Positions 52,628 through 62,984 of a stretch of 64,000 nucleotides of DNA are shown here, piece after piece; the stretch's first letter is position 1; each line of letters starts with the position of its first letter. The stretch comes from Bradyrhizobium sp. CER78 (GTDB taxonomy: Bacteria; Pseudomonadota; Alphaproteobacteria; Rhizobiales; Xanthobacteraceae). The stretch covers positions 124,001-188,000 of the forward strand of contig NZ_JARVWP010000011.1 in NCBI RefSeq assembly GCF_029846235.1. Reading direction: 5' to 3'. The notes under the pieces are model-generated. The model saw nothing but the letters and a program-made list of their open reading frames with translations, was not told the origin of the DNA and searched no databases. The position numbers and the translations under genes were made by a program.

Positions 52628-53853
52628 CGATGGATTGCTCCGAGAGCCTGACGATGCAGGCGACGTCGCGGCGCGCGCTGCTGCTCGGCGGCGCCTCGTT
52701 CGCGGCCTGGGCCTACTTGCCGAAATTCGCGCGCGCCGCCGATGGCCGCGATCCGCGCTTCGTCACCATCATCCTGCGCGGCGCGCTCGATGGCCTGGCC
52801 ACCGTTGCGCCGATCGGCGACCCCGATTATGCCGGCCTGCATGGCGCGATTGCGCTGAAGGCCGATGGCCCGAACGCGGCGGTGATGCTCGATCCGTTCT
52901 TCGGGCTGCATCCGGCGATGCCGGAATTCGCGCGGATGTATCGCGCCAAGCAGGCCGCGGTGGTGCATGCGGTGGCGACCTCCTATCGCGACCGCTCGCA
53001 TTTCGATGGCCAGGATGTGCTGGAGAGCGGCTTCCCCGGTCCCGGCCGCGTGCAATCCGGCTGGCTCAACCGCGCGCTCGAAGCATTGCCGAAGGGCGAA
53101 CGGGTGACGAGTGCGCTCGCGGTCGGCCCGACCACGCCGCTGGTGTTGCGTGGCACAGCGCCAACCGTCGGCTGGGCGCCGACCGCGCTGCCGCAGGCCG
53201 CCGACGACACCGCGATGCGGCTGCTCGATCTCTATCAGCATCGCGATCCGACGCTCGCGAGCGCACTGACGCAGGGCTTGCAGCTGGAGAAGCAGGCGCA
53301 GGGCGACGAGATGAAGCCGAAGCCCGGCGGCGGCGGCGTGGCGGCGATGCGGCTGGTGGCGCGCGGCGCCGCCAAGCTGATGGCGGCCGATGACGGCCCG
53401 CGGATCGGCGCGCTCGCCTTCGACGGCTGGGATACCCATGCCAATGAGGGCGGTCCGGTCGGCCGGCTTGCGCAACTGCTCGGCGGTCTCGACGGCGCGC
53501 TGGCCGAATTCCAGAGCGGTCTCGGCGCGCGCTGGCGCGACACCGTGATCGTGGTCGCCACCGAGTTCGGCCGCACCGCGCGCATCAACGGCACCGAGGG
53601 CACCGACCACGGCACCGGCACCATCGCGCTGCTCGCCGGCGGCGCCGTCAATGGCGGCCGCATGATCACCGATTGGCCGGGCCTGAAGGTAGCTAATCTC
53701 TACCAGGCCCGCGACCTCGCCCCGACCACTGACCTCCGCGCCGTGATCAAGGGCGTGCTGCACGATCAGTTCGGCCTCGGCGAGCGCGTGCTGGCGGAGA
53801 CGGTGTTTCCGGACAGCGCGCCGGCGAAGCCGATGAAGGGGTTGGTGGTGTAA
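52624..53853 (+). CDS. DUF1501 family protein, probably Tat-exported
   Basis: A 409-residue protein. The start SRRALLLGGASFAAWAYLPK with two arginines and a hydrophobic run is a likely Tat signal, cleaved near ARAAD. The DUF1501 features are FVTIILRGALDGLATVAPIG, HFDGQDVLESGFPG, FDGWDTHANEGG and VVVATEFGRTARINGT, the latter two reminiscent of alkaline-phosphatase/sulfatase-like metal sites. It usually acts with a DUF1800 partner, here in the same operon. Confidence 0.9.
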   Translation: MTMDCSESLTMQATSRRALLLGGASFAAWAYLPKFARAADGRDPRFVTIILRGALDGLATVAPIGDPDYAGLHGAIALKADGPNAAVMLDPFFGLHPAMPEFARMYRAKQAAVVHAVATSYRDRSHFDGQDVLESGFPGPGRVQSGWLNRALEALPKGERVTSALAVGPTTPLVLRGTAPTVGWAPTALPQAADDTAMRLLDLYQHRDPTLASALTQGLQLEKQAQGDEMKPKPGGGGVAAMRLVARGAAKLMAADDGPRIGALAFDGWDTHANEGGPVGRLAQLLGGLDGALAEFQSGLGARWRDTVIVVATEFGRTARINGTEGTDHGTGTIALLAGGAVNGGRMITDWPGLKVANLYQARDLAPTTDLRAVIKGVLHDQFGLGERVLAETVFPDSAPAKPMKGLVV

Positions 53854-53873
53854 GGGCCAACCCCAATCACTGC

Positions 53874-54004
53874 GTCGTCCCGGCCAAGCGAAGCGCGAGC
53901 CGGGACCCATAACCACCGTTCTTCGTGTTGGAGCACGCTGGGGCCCCAGCACAGCGCAACCACGCTCATTTGTGGTTATGGGTCCCTGCTTTCGCAGGGA
54001 CGAC
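53874..54004. repeat. Dispersed palindromic repeat, family D, copy 2
   Basis: GTCGTCCCGGCC... at left and CAGGGACGAC at right, with CCCATAACCACC/GTGGTTATGGG pairing inside and GGGGCCCC in the centre. It is the same type and orientation as 35033..35152 and follows the DUF1501 gene by 20 bases, so it may form the 3' end of that transcript. Confidence 0.85.
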
Positions 54005-54032
54005 AGTTGTTTTGGTTGCTTTAGTCGGCCTG

Positions 54033-54971
54033 CTACTTCGTAATCCGATCGATCTCCGCCATCTCCTCCGCGCTCAGCTTCCAGCCGATCGCCTTGACGT
54101 TCTGCTCGATCTGCTCGGGGCGCGTGGCGCCGGCGATGACGCTTGCGACTTGCGGGCGGGCGGCGAGCCAGGAGAAGGCGAGCTCGAGCATGGTGTGGCC
54201 GCGCTCGCTCGCGAAGGCCTGCAGCTTCTCGACGATGTCCTCGTTGCGCGGCGTGACGTAGCGATCCTTCAGGGCCGGCGCCTTGGCGAAGCGGGTGTCG
54301 GCGGGCGCAGCGGCGCCGCGCTGGTACTTGCCGGTCAAGAGGCCGCTGGCGAGCGGGAAGAACGGCAGCAGGCCGAGATTGTACTGCTGCGCCGCCGGCA
54401 GCAGGTCCTTCTCGATGCCGCGCACCACGAGGCTGTATTCGTCCTGGCAGGACACGAAGCGGTTCACGTTCATCTCGCGCGCGACATACTCCGCCTCGGC
54501 GATCCGCCACGCCGGGAAGTTGGAGTTGCCGATATAACGCACCTTGCCCTGGCGCACGAGATCGTCGAGCGCGCGCAGCGTCTCGTCGATCGGCGTCAGC
54601 GGATCGTAATCGTGCTGCTGGTAGAGATCGATGTAGTCGGTCTTCAGGCGGGTGAGGCTCGCCTCAACCGCGGACATGATGTAGCGCCGCGAGGCGCCTT
54701 GCCTGGTGCCGTCGGTCGCCATCGGTTTTGAGAATTTGGTGGCGAGCACGATGTCCTTGCGGCGATCGCCCAGCACGGTGCCGAGGACGGTTTCCGAGCC
54801 GCCCATGCCCGCATAGATGTCGGCGGTGTCGAACAGGGTGATGCCGAGATCGATCGCCTTGTGGATCACCTTGCGCGAGGTTTCCAGATCGGTGCGCTGG
54901 CCGAAATTGTTGCAGCCGATGCCGACTGCGGATACGCGCAGGCCGGAGCCGCCGAGATTACGAATTTCCAT
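54033..54971 (-). CDS. Aldo/keto reductase
   Basis: A 312-residue (beta/alpha)8-barrel oxidoreductase. The catalytic tetrad is in LFDTADIYAGMGGSE (Asp, Tyr), ATKFSKP (Lys) and YQQHDYDP (His). The phosphate-binding end SVIAGATRPEQIEQNVKAIG is typical. It would reduce aldehydes or ketones with NADPH. Single gene with a repeat downstream; upstream about 300 bases without a gene. Confidence 0.93.
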   Translation of the reverse strand: MEIRNLGGSGLRVSAVGIGCNNFGQRTDLETSRKVIHKAIDLGITLFDTADIYAGMGGSETVLGTVLGDRRKDIVLATKFSKPMATDGTRQGASRRYIMSAVEASLTRLKTDYIDLYQQHDYDPLTPIDETLRALDDLVRQGKVRYIGNSNFPAWRIAEAEYVAREMNVNRFVSCQDEYSLVVRGIEKDLLPAAQQYNLGLLPFFPLASGLLTGKYQRGAAAPADTRFAKAPALKDRYVTPRNEDIVEKLQAFASERGHTMLELAFSWLAARPQVASVIAGATRPEQIEQNVKAIGWKLSAEEMAEIDRITK

Positions 54972-55124
54972 GAGACAATCCTGTGGGATAGGCGAGGGAG
55001 TGCGCGGATTGTGACGCGCACGACGCAGGCCGGCAAGGTGCCGCCCTACCGCCGGTCACGCATGGCAATGTCGCGACAAATGCAGTGTCACAAAACATGC
55101 GGCGTCGCAAAGGACGCGGTGTCA

Positions 55125-55170
55125 CAAAAAAAGCGGTCCCGGTCAGACGCGGCGACTGACGGGGACCGCT
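55125..55170 (-). terminator. Terminator of the GNAT-type gene
   Basis: Read on the minus strand, AGCGGTCCCCGTCAG pairs with a facing CTGAC-GGGACCGCT (one bulge) and is followed by seven T's. It lies about 110 bases after the GNAT gene on its strand. The rest of 54972..55281 shows no gene. Confidence 0.7.
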
Positions 55171-55281
55171 CGGGGCGAAGATCTGAGACGGGGGGCCTGA
55201 TCTTACGCGAGCGGAAGCGTAGCCGGGCTTTGTAACGTGCCGGTGACACCTCTGTGCAATCCACAGGGTGCGAATGTGCGC

Positions 55282-55742
55282 TCAGAGAATCTTGCGATAG
55301 ATGACGAAGCCGGGCTTGTCCGCGACCTTGTCATAAAGCTGCATTGCGGTGTGGTTGGTCTCATGCGTCTGCCAGTAGACGCGCGGCGATCCCGCGAGCC
55401 TGGCCTGCGTGTAGACGCCGTTGATCAAGGCACGACCGACGCCCTTGCCGCGCGCCGCATTGCTGGTGAAGAGATCCTGCAAATAGCAGGTCGGCGCGAT
55501 CGCGGTGGTCGAGCGGTGAAACAGATAATGCGTCAGCCCGACCAGCCTGCCGCCGGCCTCGGCGACCAGCGCATGCATCGGTTCATAGGCATCAAAGAAG
55601 CGCTCCCACGCATCGCGGTGATCTCGGGCGCGAGCGCGGTCGGTCCGGACCGTTCGTAGAAGGCGTTGTAGCCGTCCCACAGCGGAAGCCACTGGGCGTA
55701 ATCGTCGCGCGTGACGAAGCGGATGGTGACGTCGTTGGACAT
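55282..55742 (-). pseudogene. GNAT acetyltransferase, frameshifted
   Basis: From ATG 55742: VTIRFVTRDDYAQWLPLWDG then YNAFYERSGPTALAPEITAM, a typical GNAT start. Near 55608..55613 the frame shifts; the second frame gives WERFFDAYEPMHALVAEAGG, DLFTSNAARGKGVGRALING (the acetyl-CoA-binding RGKGVGR) and YRKIL at the stop. The span of 461 bases is one short of a multiple of three, so a single-base loss explains it. It is real decay or a sequence error. Confidence 0.82.
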
Positions 55743-55802
55743 GAGCGATCCCTGGATGATCCCGCGTGATGCGATGTCTGCGCATCGCCTCGCAACGTTC
55801 TA

Positions 55803-55849
55803 GAGCATGATCCGGAAAAGTGTGAAGCGGTTTTCCGAAGAGATCATGC
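55803..55849. repeat. Dispersed palindromic repeat, family B, copy 3
   Basis: GAGCATGATCCGGAAAAGTG at left, ending in GATCATGC. It lies between the PAS gene and the GNAT-type gene, both on the minus strand. Unlike the other three copies it is not joined to a stop codon. Confidence 0.85.
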
Positions 55850-55899
55850 CCAAAAGTGGCGTCGCTATCTCGCGGGATCAATTGCGGCGCGGTCGCGGC

Positions 55900-56715
55900 T
55901 CACTCGGCGGCGCGCATCAGCCTTGCGAGATGGCGCTCGCGGCCGGCGCGCTGCGCCCGGTATTCGTCGGCGCGGGCGGGATCGTCGGTGTGCCGCACGA
56001 GGTCGGTGACCGGCGTATAGCTCAGCATGCGGCCGCCGTCGGGCAGCGCCGTGCAACTGAAGCGCAGCACCTGGCCGTCGGCGAGATCGAGATTGATCGG
56101 CGTGGAATCGCCTGCGCGCATCATCTCGATGCGCTTGGTGACGAACGCGCTCATCTCGTCTTCCGGCAATCGATAGGCGCCGGTGTCGCGGCCGTGATAC
56201 ATCAGCGCGACGAAGGGCGGCTTGCTGTCGGCCTGGGCATCGGACAGCGCGAAATAGTCGCGGAAGGCACGGTTGATGAATTCGGCGCGGGTGTCGGCGT
56301 CGAGCAGCACGATGCCGATGTCGACCTGGTCGAGCGCAGCGGCGAGCCGCTCCGAGGTGGCGTGGTGCTGCTGGTCCGCGGCAAAGGCGTCGATCCATTT
56401 CTGCCGCAGCATTCCGGTGATCAGGGCGGTGCCGGCTGTGGTTGCCGCCAGCAGCAGCATCCGCGCGACGTCGGCTGCGTCGTAACCGGGCAGCGCGCGA
56501 TGGTCGAGGAAGAACAGCGCCGAGCCGGCCACCGCGATCGCGGCGGAGATCAGCCCGGAGGTGATGCCGCTGATCGAGCTGGCCAGCGCCACGATGCAGA
56601 CGAACAGCGGCGCCGGATTGGGGACGGTGACCACGAGGCGATCGATCAAGAAGGCGGCGAGCGCAATGATCGCCGTCAGCGCAGGACCTGAAATTGCACG
56701 CCAGTCGAACCGCAT
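55900..56715 (-). CDS. Membrane-bound PAS-domain protein
   Basis: A 271-residue protein from ATG 56715. Residues 1-110 hold four hydrophobic helices like the DUF4118 domain of sensor kinases (LTAIIALAAFLIDRLVVTVP, PLFVCIVALASSISGITSGL, further AIAVAGSALFFLD and MLLLAATTAGTALI). A short coiled region (SERLAAALDQVDIGI) leads to a PAS-type domain with IVLLDADTRAEFINRAFRDYF and a PILMY-like core. There is no kinase, cyclase or phosphodiesterase domain at the end, so it may act as a sensor subunit or a truncated sensor kinase. Confidence 0.78.
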   Translation of the reverse strand: MRFDWRAISGPALTAIIALAAFLIDRLVVTVPNPAPLFVCIVALASSISGITSGLISAAIAVAGSALFFLDHRALPGYDAADVARMLLLAATTAGTALITGMLRQKWIDAFAADQQHHATSERLAAALDQVDIGIVLLDADTRAEFINRAFRDYFALSDAQADSKPPFVALMYHGRDTGAYRLPEDEMSAFVTKRIEMMRAGDSTPINLDLADGQVLRFSCTALPDGGRMLSYTPVTDLVRHTDDPARADEYRAQRAGRERHLARLMRAAE

Positions 56716-56926
56716 GCGCGTTCTCGCTATGTGTCGAACAAACGATAAAGCCGCAGTTTGACGACAGAGCCGCAACGGCGCCGGGATTTCCGCCCCGACC
56801 GTTAAGCGGCCCTTGCGTGGTCCGAACCAGCTTTCGCTGCTTTCAAATCAAATGATATGGAGATCGGCATGGAACCCGGTTCCGTGCCTGCGGGTTACCG
56901 GGTGCTTTGCTTGCAAGAGGACATCG

Positions 56927-57280
56927 ATGCCCGCCATTTCACCTTCGCTGCTGCCGATCCTGATGCTGTTCGCCTCGAACGTCTTCATGACCTTCGCCTG
57001 GTACGGCCACCTCAAGTTCAAGGATCATTCGCTCCCCATCGTCATCATGGTGAGCTGGGGCATCGCGTTCTTCGAATACTGGCTGGCGGTGCCGGCCAAT
57101 CGCTGGGGCAGCGAGGTCTACAGCGCGGCGCAGCTCAAGACCATGCAGGAGGTGATCACGCTGGTCGTGTTCGCAGCCTTCTCGGTGCTGTACCTGAAGG
57201 AGCCGCTGGGCTGGAATCACGTGCTCGGTTTCGCCTTCATCGCCGCCGGTGCGTTCTTCATCTTCCACAAATGGAGCTAG
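56927..57280 (+). CDS. DUF486 family membrane protein (DMT superfamily)
   Basis: A 117-residue protein with four membrane helices: LPILMLFASNVFMTFAWYGH, SLPIVIMVSWGIAFFEYWLA, EVITLVVFAAFSVLYLKEP and VLGFAFIAAGAFFIFHKW. The VPANRWG and the sequence spacing match DUF486, a small-multidrug-resistance-like family of unknown substrate. ATG 56927 with AGAGGA upstream. Family-B repeat joins its stop. Confidence 0.88.
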   Translation: MPAISPSLLPILMLFASNVFMTFAWYGHLKFKDHSLPIVIMVSWGIAFFEYWLAVPANRWGSEVYSAAQLKTMQEVITLVVFAAFSVLYLKEPLGWNHVLGFAFIAAGAFFIFHKWS

Positions 57281-57329
57281 AGCATGATCCGGAAAAGTGC
57301 GAAGCGGTTTTCCGAAAAGATGATGTTCA
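57281..57329. repeat. Dispersed palindromic repeat, family B, copy 4
   Basis: Begins AGCATGATCCGGAAAAGTGC, directly after the TAG of the DUF486 gene, and ends TTCCGAAAAGATGATG, a weaker match to the usual right end. Confidence 0.82.
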
Positions 57330-57338
57330 AAAAAGATC

Positions 57339-57494
57339 TTAGTGGCGCGGCGCCTGCTTGGCTGCAGGCGTCGTGACGTGCGCGGGGTGCGCGCGGTCTT
57401 CGCCCTGCGTGCCGGTCACGATCAGGAGCGATGCCGCCAGCAGGATCGCCGCCGACAGCGTCACGGTCACCAGTCCGACGGGGGTCTTCATCAT
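57339..57494 (-). CDS. Small membrane or secreted protein
   Basis: A 51-residue frame (MM start at 57494): MKTPVGLVTVTLSAAILLAA, then SLLIVTGTQGEDRAHPAHVTT and a Lys/Gln/Pro tail. A hydrophobic stretch of about 20 residues suggests an N-terminal anchor with a short outside end. The Shine-Dalgarno sequence is weak. Confidence 0.5.
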   Translation of the reverse strand: MMKTPVGLVTVTLSAAILLAASLLIVTGTQGEDRAHPAHVTTPAAKQAPRH

Positions 57495-57555
57495 GTCGCG
57501 CCGCTGTCTCTCCCGCGCCTTGCCGCGGATAAGGTGCCAAATCGAAATTGCTTGA

Positions 57556-57732
57556 TTACGCCGGGATCGGTGTTGCCATGCTGATGTTGCTCGACAGCAC
57601 CGTCACGGCGACGACCAGGCACAGCGTCAGCGCGCCGAGCGCGAGCGACGCTGCGATCGCGTTGGTCAGCCGGGATGATGCCACCGGGGCAGGGCGGCCA
57701 TGGAAGCCTGCCGTGCCGGACCACCGTTTCAT
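57556..57732 (-). CDS. Small single-pass membrane protein
   Basis: A 58-residue frame from ATG 57732 with GAGGGA nine bases upstream. N-terminus basic and polar (KRWSGTAGFHGRPAPVASSR), then a helix (AIAASLALGALTLCLVVAV), then TVLSSNISMATPIPA. Probably a real small membrane protein; function unknown. Confidence 0.58.
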   Translation of the reverse strand: MKRWSGTAGFHGRPAPVASSRLTNAIAASLALGALTLCLVVAVTVLSSNISMATPIPA

Positions 57733-57911
57733 GGTCTAAATCCCTCAGGCCGCGAGCGAATCACTCGCGACATCCGAGTGAATCTGCCGACCGTCACCGG
57801 CAACATTGCGGCGGCGGCGCCCTCTGAAAGCGGCGAAAATGCGGCCTATGCGGGTGTTTTGCCCGCAATTTGGGCAATTTCCCCGCTATTCCCGGAATTC
57901 AGACCCGTTGT

Positions 57912-58565
57912 TCAAACGCCTGCCACGAGGCGGGCCCGAGGCTCGGCTTCGGGACCCGGCTGCCAATCCATCGAGACAAATCCGGGGGTCTGCTCGACCC
58001 GTTTCAGCCAGGCCCGGATCGACGGAAAGGTCGTCAGGTCGAAGTCGCAGCGATCGGCGACGTGGGTGTAGCCGTAGAGGGCGATGTCGGCGACGGTGAA
58101 CTGCTCGGCGGCAAAAAACGTGTGGTTCTTGAGGTGATTTTCCATCACCTGCAGCGCCGCATAACCGCGCTCCATCCAGTCCTCCAGCGCGTGCGTTTGC
58201 AGGTCGCGCCCGCCCTTGACCAGCGACAGCCAGAAATAGGCGGCGCCGATATTCGGCTCCAGCGCGTGCTGTTCGAAGAACATCCACTGCAGCGCCTCGG
58301 CGCGCTCGATCCGCGACTCCGGCGCCAGCGGCGTGCCGATCGCAACATACCAGAGGATGGCGTTCGACTCGGCGAGATGGCGGCCTTCGGCGACCTCGAG
58401 CAACGGCACTTGGCCGCTCGGATTCTTGGCCAGGAATTCCGGGGTCCGGCTCTCGCCGCGCAGGATGTCGATCTCGATCGCCTCGTACGGCGTGTTCAGC
58501 ACGGCAAGCGCCAGCCGGACCTTGTAGCTGTTGCCGGAGCGCTGCATCGAATAGAGCTTGTACAT
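57912..58565 (-). CDS. Glutathione transferase family protein
   Basis: A 217-residue GST from ATG 58565 (an upstream GTG 58580 would add five residues). The thioredoxin-like half MYKLYSMQRSGNSYKVRLAL has the Ser of SGNS as likely catalytic residue, NPSGQVPLLEVA holds the cis-proline, and LAESNAILWYVA the glutathione-binding helix. The helical half has FTVADIALYGYTHVADRC. Detoxification or stress role. Confidence 0.9.
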   Translation of the reverse strand: MYKLYSMQRSGNSYKVRLALAVLNTPYEAIEIDILRGESRTPEFLAKNPSGQVPLLEVAEGRHLAESNAILWYVAIGTPLAPESRIERAEALQWMFFEQHALEPNIGAAYFWLSLVKGGRDLQTHALEDWMERGYAALQVMENHLKNHTFFAAEQFTVADIALYGYTHVADRCDFDLTTFPSIRAWLKRVEQTPGFVSMDWQPGPEAEPRARLVAGV

Positions 58566-60343
<1,778 letters not shown>

Positions 60344-60366
60344 TCGATTCCGAACCGAGAGACCAA

Positions 60367-60399
60367 AAAACGCTCCCGCACCAGGTGCGGGAGCGTTTT
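60367..60399 (+). terminator. Rho-independent terminator of aatA
   Basis: AAAACGCTCCCGCAC (60367..60381) pairs perfectly over 15 bases with GTGCGGGAGCGTTTT (60385..60399), loop CAG. The A-tract before and T-tract after make it potentially bidirectional. Confidence 0.92.
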
Positions 60400-60602
60400 C
60401 GTTGATGCGCTGAGATCGCCTGCCGGTAAAATCGCAGGGTCAAATCACATCACGCTCATCTCACGCGCGTGTGTACGAACATCGATGCCACACGCGGGAA
60501 GTTTTTACGGCCTCTTTGCGAACTGCCTTGTTTTGGACACGACCCTTGCTTTCTGTCCGCCGCGCAAATTTGCAATTCAGTTCACCTTGCGGAGACAGAC
60601 CA

Positions 60603-61127
60603 ATGCGACTTTCGACCCTCACCTTTGCAGCGCTTGCGTTGCTGGCGCCGTTCGCCACCGCCAACGCGGCGCCTCAACAGGTTCAAGCCGGGGTCCTGCA
60701 GTGCCAGGGCGGCGAGAATGTCGGCTTCGTCGTCGGCTCTGTCGCCCGCCTCGAATGCGTGTTCCAGAGCGGCGGCCGCCGGCCCGAGCCGTATCTCGCG
60801 ACCGTGAAGCGGATCGGCGTCGACCTCGGCTTCACCGGGCAGACCCAGCTCGCCTGGGCCGTCAGTGCGCCGACCACGGTGGTGCCGCGCGGTGCGCTTG
60901 CCGGCAGCTACGGCGGCGTCGGCGTCAACGCTTCGGTCGGCCTCGGCGCCGGCGGTAACTTCCTGTTCGGTGGCCCGAACAACGCCTATGCGCTGCAGCC
61001 GATCAGCGTGCAGGGCCAGACCGGCCTCAACGTCGCGGCCGGCATCGCCGGGATCGATCTCGAGCCGGTCCGCACCAACGGTCCGCGCCGGCATCATCGC
61101 CACCACCGTCATCATCACCACCACTAG
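60603..61127 (+). CDS. DUF992 family secreted protein with His-rich tail
   Basis: A 174-residue protein: signal peptide (LTFAALALLAPFATANAA), the DUF992 core (AGVLQCQGGENVGFVVGSV, GVDLGFTGQTQLAWAVSAP, GALAGSYGGVGVN, LGAGGNFLFGG, ALQPISVQGQ) and a terminal run of 10 histidines among arginines (PRRHHRHHRHHHHH). Such a tail could bind zinc, nickel or copper. It is a tandem paralogue of the gene at 61449. GGAGA precedes the ATG. Confidence 0.9.
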   Translation: MRLSTLTFAALALLAPFATANAAPQQVQAGVLQCQGGENVGFVVGSVARLECVFQSGGRRPEPYLATVKRIGVDLGFTGQTQLAWAVSAPTTVVPRGALAGSYGGVGVNASVGLGAGGNFLFGGPNNAYALQPISVQGQTGLNVAAGIAGIDLEPVRTNGPRRHHRHHRHHHHH

Positions 61128-61135
61128 ATTATGTC

Positions 61136-61188
61136 TTGACGCGTTTTCTTCACGCGAACCGGTATCCACTTCGCTCGAAAACGCTCTA
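61136..61188. repeat. Dispersed palindromic repeat, family C, copy 2
   Basis: TTGACGCGTTTTC at left and GAAAACGCTC at right with CCACTTCGCTC inside. It follows the DUF992 stop by eight bases. See 32152..32202. Confidence 0.75.
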
Positions 61189-61212
61189 GGCTGGTTGGTG
61201 TTCGATCAAAGG

Positions 61213-61237
61213 GGCCCGCGAAAGCGGGCCTCTTTTT
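61213..61237 (+). terminator. Rho-independent terminator
   Basis: GGCCCGC-GAAA-GCGGGCC followed by TCTTTTTTT. It ends the transcript of the first DUF992 gene. The space 61128..61448 holds only this, the family-C repeat and the leader of the next gene. Confidence 0.9.
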
Positions 61238-61448
61238 TTGCGGCCTGTTGTTTGCTGTCCATTGCTGACCAAACTTCAGCCCCGAAGGAACATAGCAATA
61301 GCGCCACATCCCCCAACAATCGGTGGCTGAGCACCGCAAATTCTGGCCGACCATCCGATGTTATGGCATAGGATGCGAACGGCGCCGCAGACACGGCGCC
61401 GTTCTGTTCTCTGCTCGCGTCATGCCTCTCAGCCGGAGACTCCCCAAC

Positions 61449-61931
61449 ATGCGTCGCTTCACTCTCCTCGCCGCTGCCGCCATCGCTACGCTGACCGCAA
61501 TCGTTGGCGCCGACGCCCAACAGCCGAGCCAGCGCGTACAGGTCGGCGTCCTGGAATGCCGCGGTGGCGCGAGCGTCGGCTTCATCGTCGGGTCCGTGAC
61601 CCATCTCGGCTGCGTGCTGCGCGCCAACGGTTTGCCCGAGGATCGGTACATCGCGACCATCCAGAAGGTCGGCATCGATCTCGGTATCACCCAGGAATCG
61701 GCATTGGCCTGGGGCGTCTACGCGCCGGTGGAGCGGCTCGGGCCGGGTGCGCTTTCCGGCAACTATGCCGGTGCGCAGGGCAGCGCGACGCTTGGCGTCG
61801 GCGTCGGCGGCAACGTGCTGGTCGGCGGCTCCGACAACACGATCGCGTTGCAGCCGCTCAGCGTGCAGGGCCAGGTTGGCGTCAACATCGCCGCCGGCCT
61901 CGAGAGCCTGGAACTGCGTCCGGGGCGCTAA
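61449..61931 (+). CDS. DUF992 family secreted protein
   Basis: A 160-residue protein: signal peptide (LLAAAAIATLTAIVGADA), core VGVLECRGGASVGFIVGSV, VGIDLGITQESALAWGVYAP, GALSGNYAGAQGSATLGVGV, NVLVGGSDNTIALQPLSVQG and end LELRPGR. It ends in the same LRP motif as the island copy at 1625, to which its tail is closer than that of the His-rich paralogue. The last four bases overlap the stop of the convergent hydrolase gene. Confidence 0.9.
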   Translation: MRRFTLLAAAAIATLTAIVGADAQQPSQRVQVGVLECRGGASVGFIVGSVTHLGCVLRANGLPEDRYIATIQKVGIDLGITQESALAWGVYAPVERLGPGALSGNYAGAQGSATLGVGVGGNVLVGGSDNTIALQPLSVQGQVGVNIAAGLESLELRPGR

Positions 61932-62860
61932 CGCCCGCGCGGACCGTTCTCCAATCTGCCGAAGAAGCCGCGGGCTTCTTCGGCAACGATGCCGGGCGCC
62001 TCGGCGTGAACATAGTGTCCGGTGTCGACGAACCTGATCGAAGGTTCTCTCCAATAGTCCCCCAGCCTGTCCGACCATTCGGGCGAGATCAGCGGATCGC
62101 GGCGGCCCCAGAGAAAGCGCGAGGGCACCTCGATGCGCGGCTGCGCCGGAAGCTTGCCTTCCAGCCAGAGCCGGCGATTGGGCGCGGACGAGAGATACCA
62201 GTCGAAGCCGCCCTGGATGTTGCCCGGCTTCATGAAGTTATCGACATAGGCTTCCAGCAGGTCGCCGAACACGGCGGGATCGTCGCCCGACCAATGGTCG
62301 AGGAAGTGGCGGAAATAGAGCCGGCATGACTCGCGCGAGTTGCCGACCAGTTGCGCCGCCCATGGCAGCTGCTGGAAGTATTGATACCAGACCTCGATCA
62401 GGTGAGCGGGCTCGCCGTAGCGGTGGCCGAGGCCTGGATACGGCGTGCACAGATAGAGCGTACCCGTCAGCCGCTGCGGCTGACGATGCGACATCGCCTG
62501 CATGACATAGGCGCCGAGATCGCCGCCGATCACGCCGAAGCGGTCATGACCGAGCGCGTCCATGACCGCGAACATATCCTGCGCGTGGCGCTCCGCGGTC
62601 GCGGAGGCATCGGGTCGTGGCGCCGGCTTGCCGGTGTCGCCGCAGCCGCGCAGGTCGGGGGCGATCAGCTCGAAACTATCGCCGAGGCGCAGCATCAGCG
62701 GGCGCCACACCAGCCAGAACTCCGGCCAGCCGTGCAGCAGCAGCAGCGGCGGGCCCTTGCCGAAGCGCGCGACGTTGACGCGCAGGCCGCCGATATCGAT
62801 CTTCTGTTGCGTGATGCCTGCCGCGGCTGCGTCCGCGAAGGCTTTTTCCAGCGCCGTCAT
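61928..62860 (-). CDS. Alpha/beta hydrolase (epoxide hydrolase/haloacetate dehalogenase-like)
   Basis: A 310-residue hydrolase. Oxyanion segment HGWPEFW at residues 43-49, nucleophile Asp114 in GGDLGAYV (aspartate rather than serine, which marks the dehalogenase/epoxide hydrolase group), and His in DTGHYVHAE near 282-285. The cap has LYLCTPYPGLGHRYG. Substrate is not known. It is convergent with the DUF992 gene and divergent from the LysR gene, which may regulate it. Confidence 0.9.
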   Translation of the reverse strand: MTALEKAFADAAAAGITQQKIDIGGLRVNVARFGKGPPLLLLHGWPEFWLVWRPLMLRLGDSFELIAPDLRGCGDTGKPAPRPDASATAERHAQDMFAVMDALGHDRFGVIGGDLGAYVMQAMSHRQPQRLTGTLYLCTPYPGLGHRYGEPAHLIEVWYQYFQQLPWAAQLVGNSRESCRLYFRHFLDHWSGDDPAVFGDLLEAYVDNFMKPGNIQGGFDWYLSSAPNRRLWLEGKLPAQPRIEVPSRFLWGRRDPLISPEWSDRLGDYWREPSIRFVDTGHYVHAEAPGIVAEEARGFFGRLENGPRGR

Positions 62861-62984
62861 TGCGACCTCCTGTGGTTTGCCGCAGGCTGTCCGCGTTGGC
62901 GCGTCCGGTCCAATACTCGTTCGATACGGTTGCAGAGCTATTGCGTATGGCTGCCGTCGCCGGCCGCCGTGCTATAGCGGTGGC

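Noticed and set aside
52336-54510. 724-codon minus-strand frame
   Set aside because: It is antisense to the DUF1501 gene and runs through a repeat; the real genes are on the other strand or in another frame.
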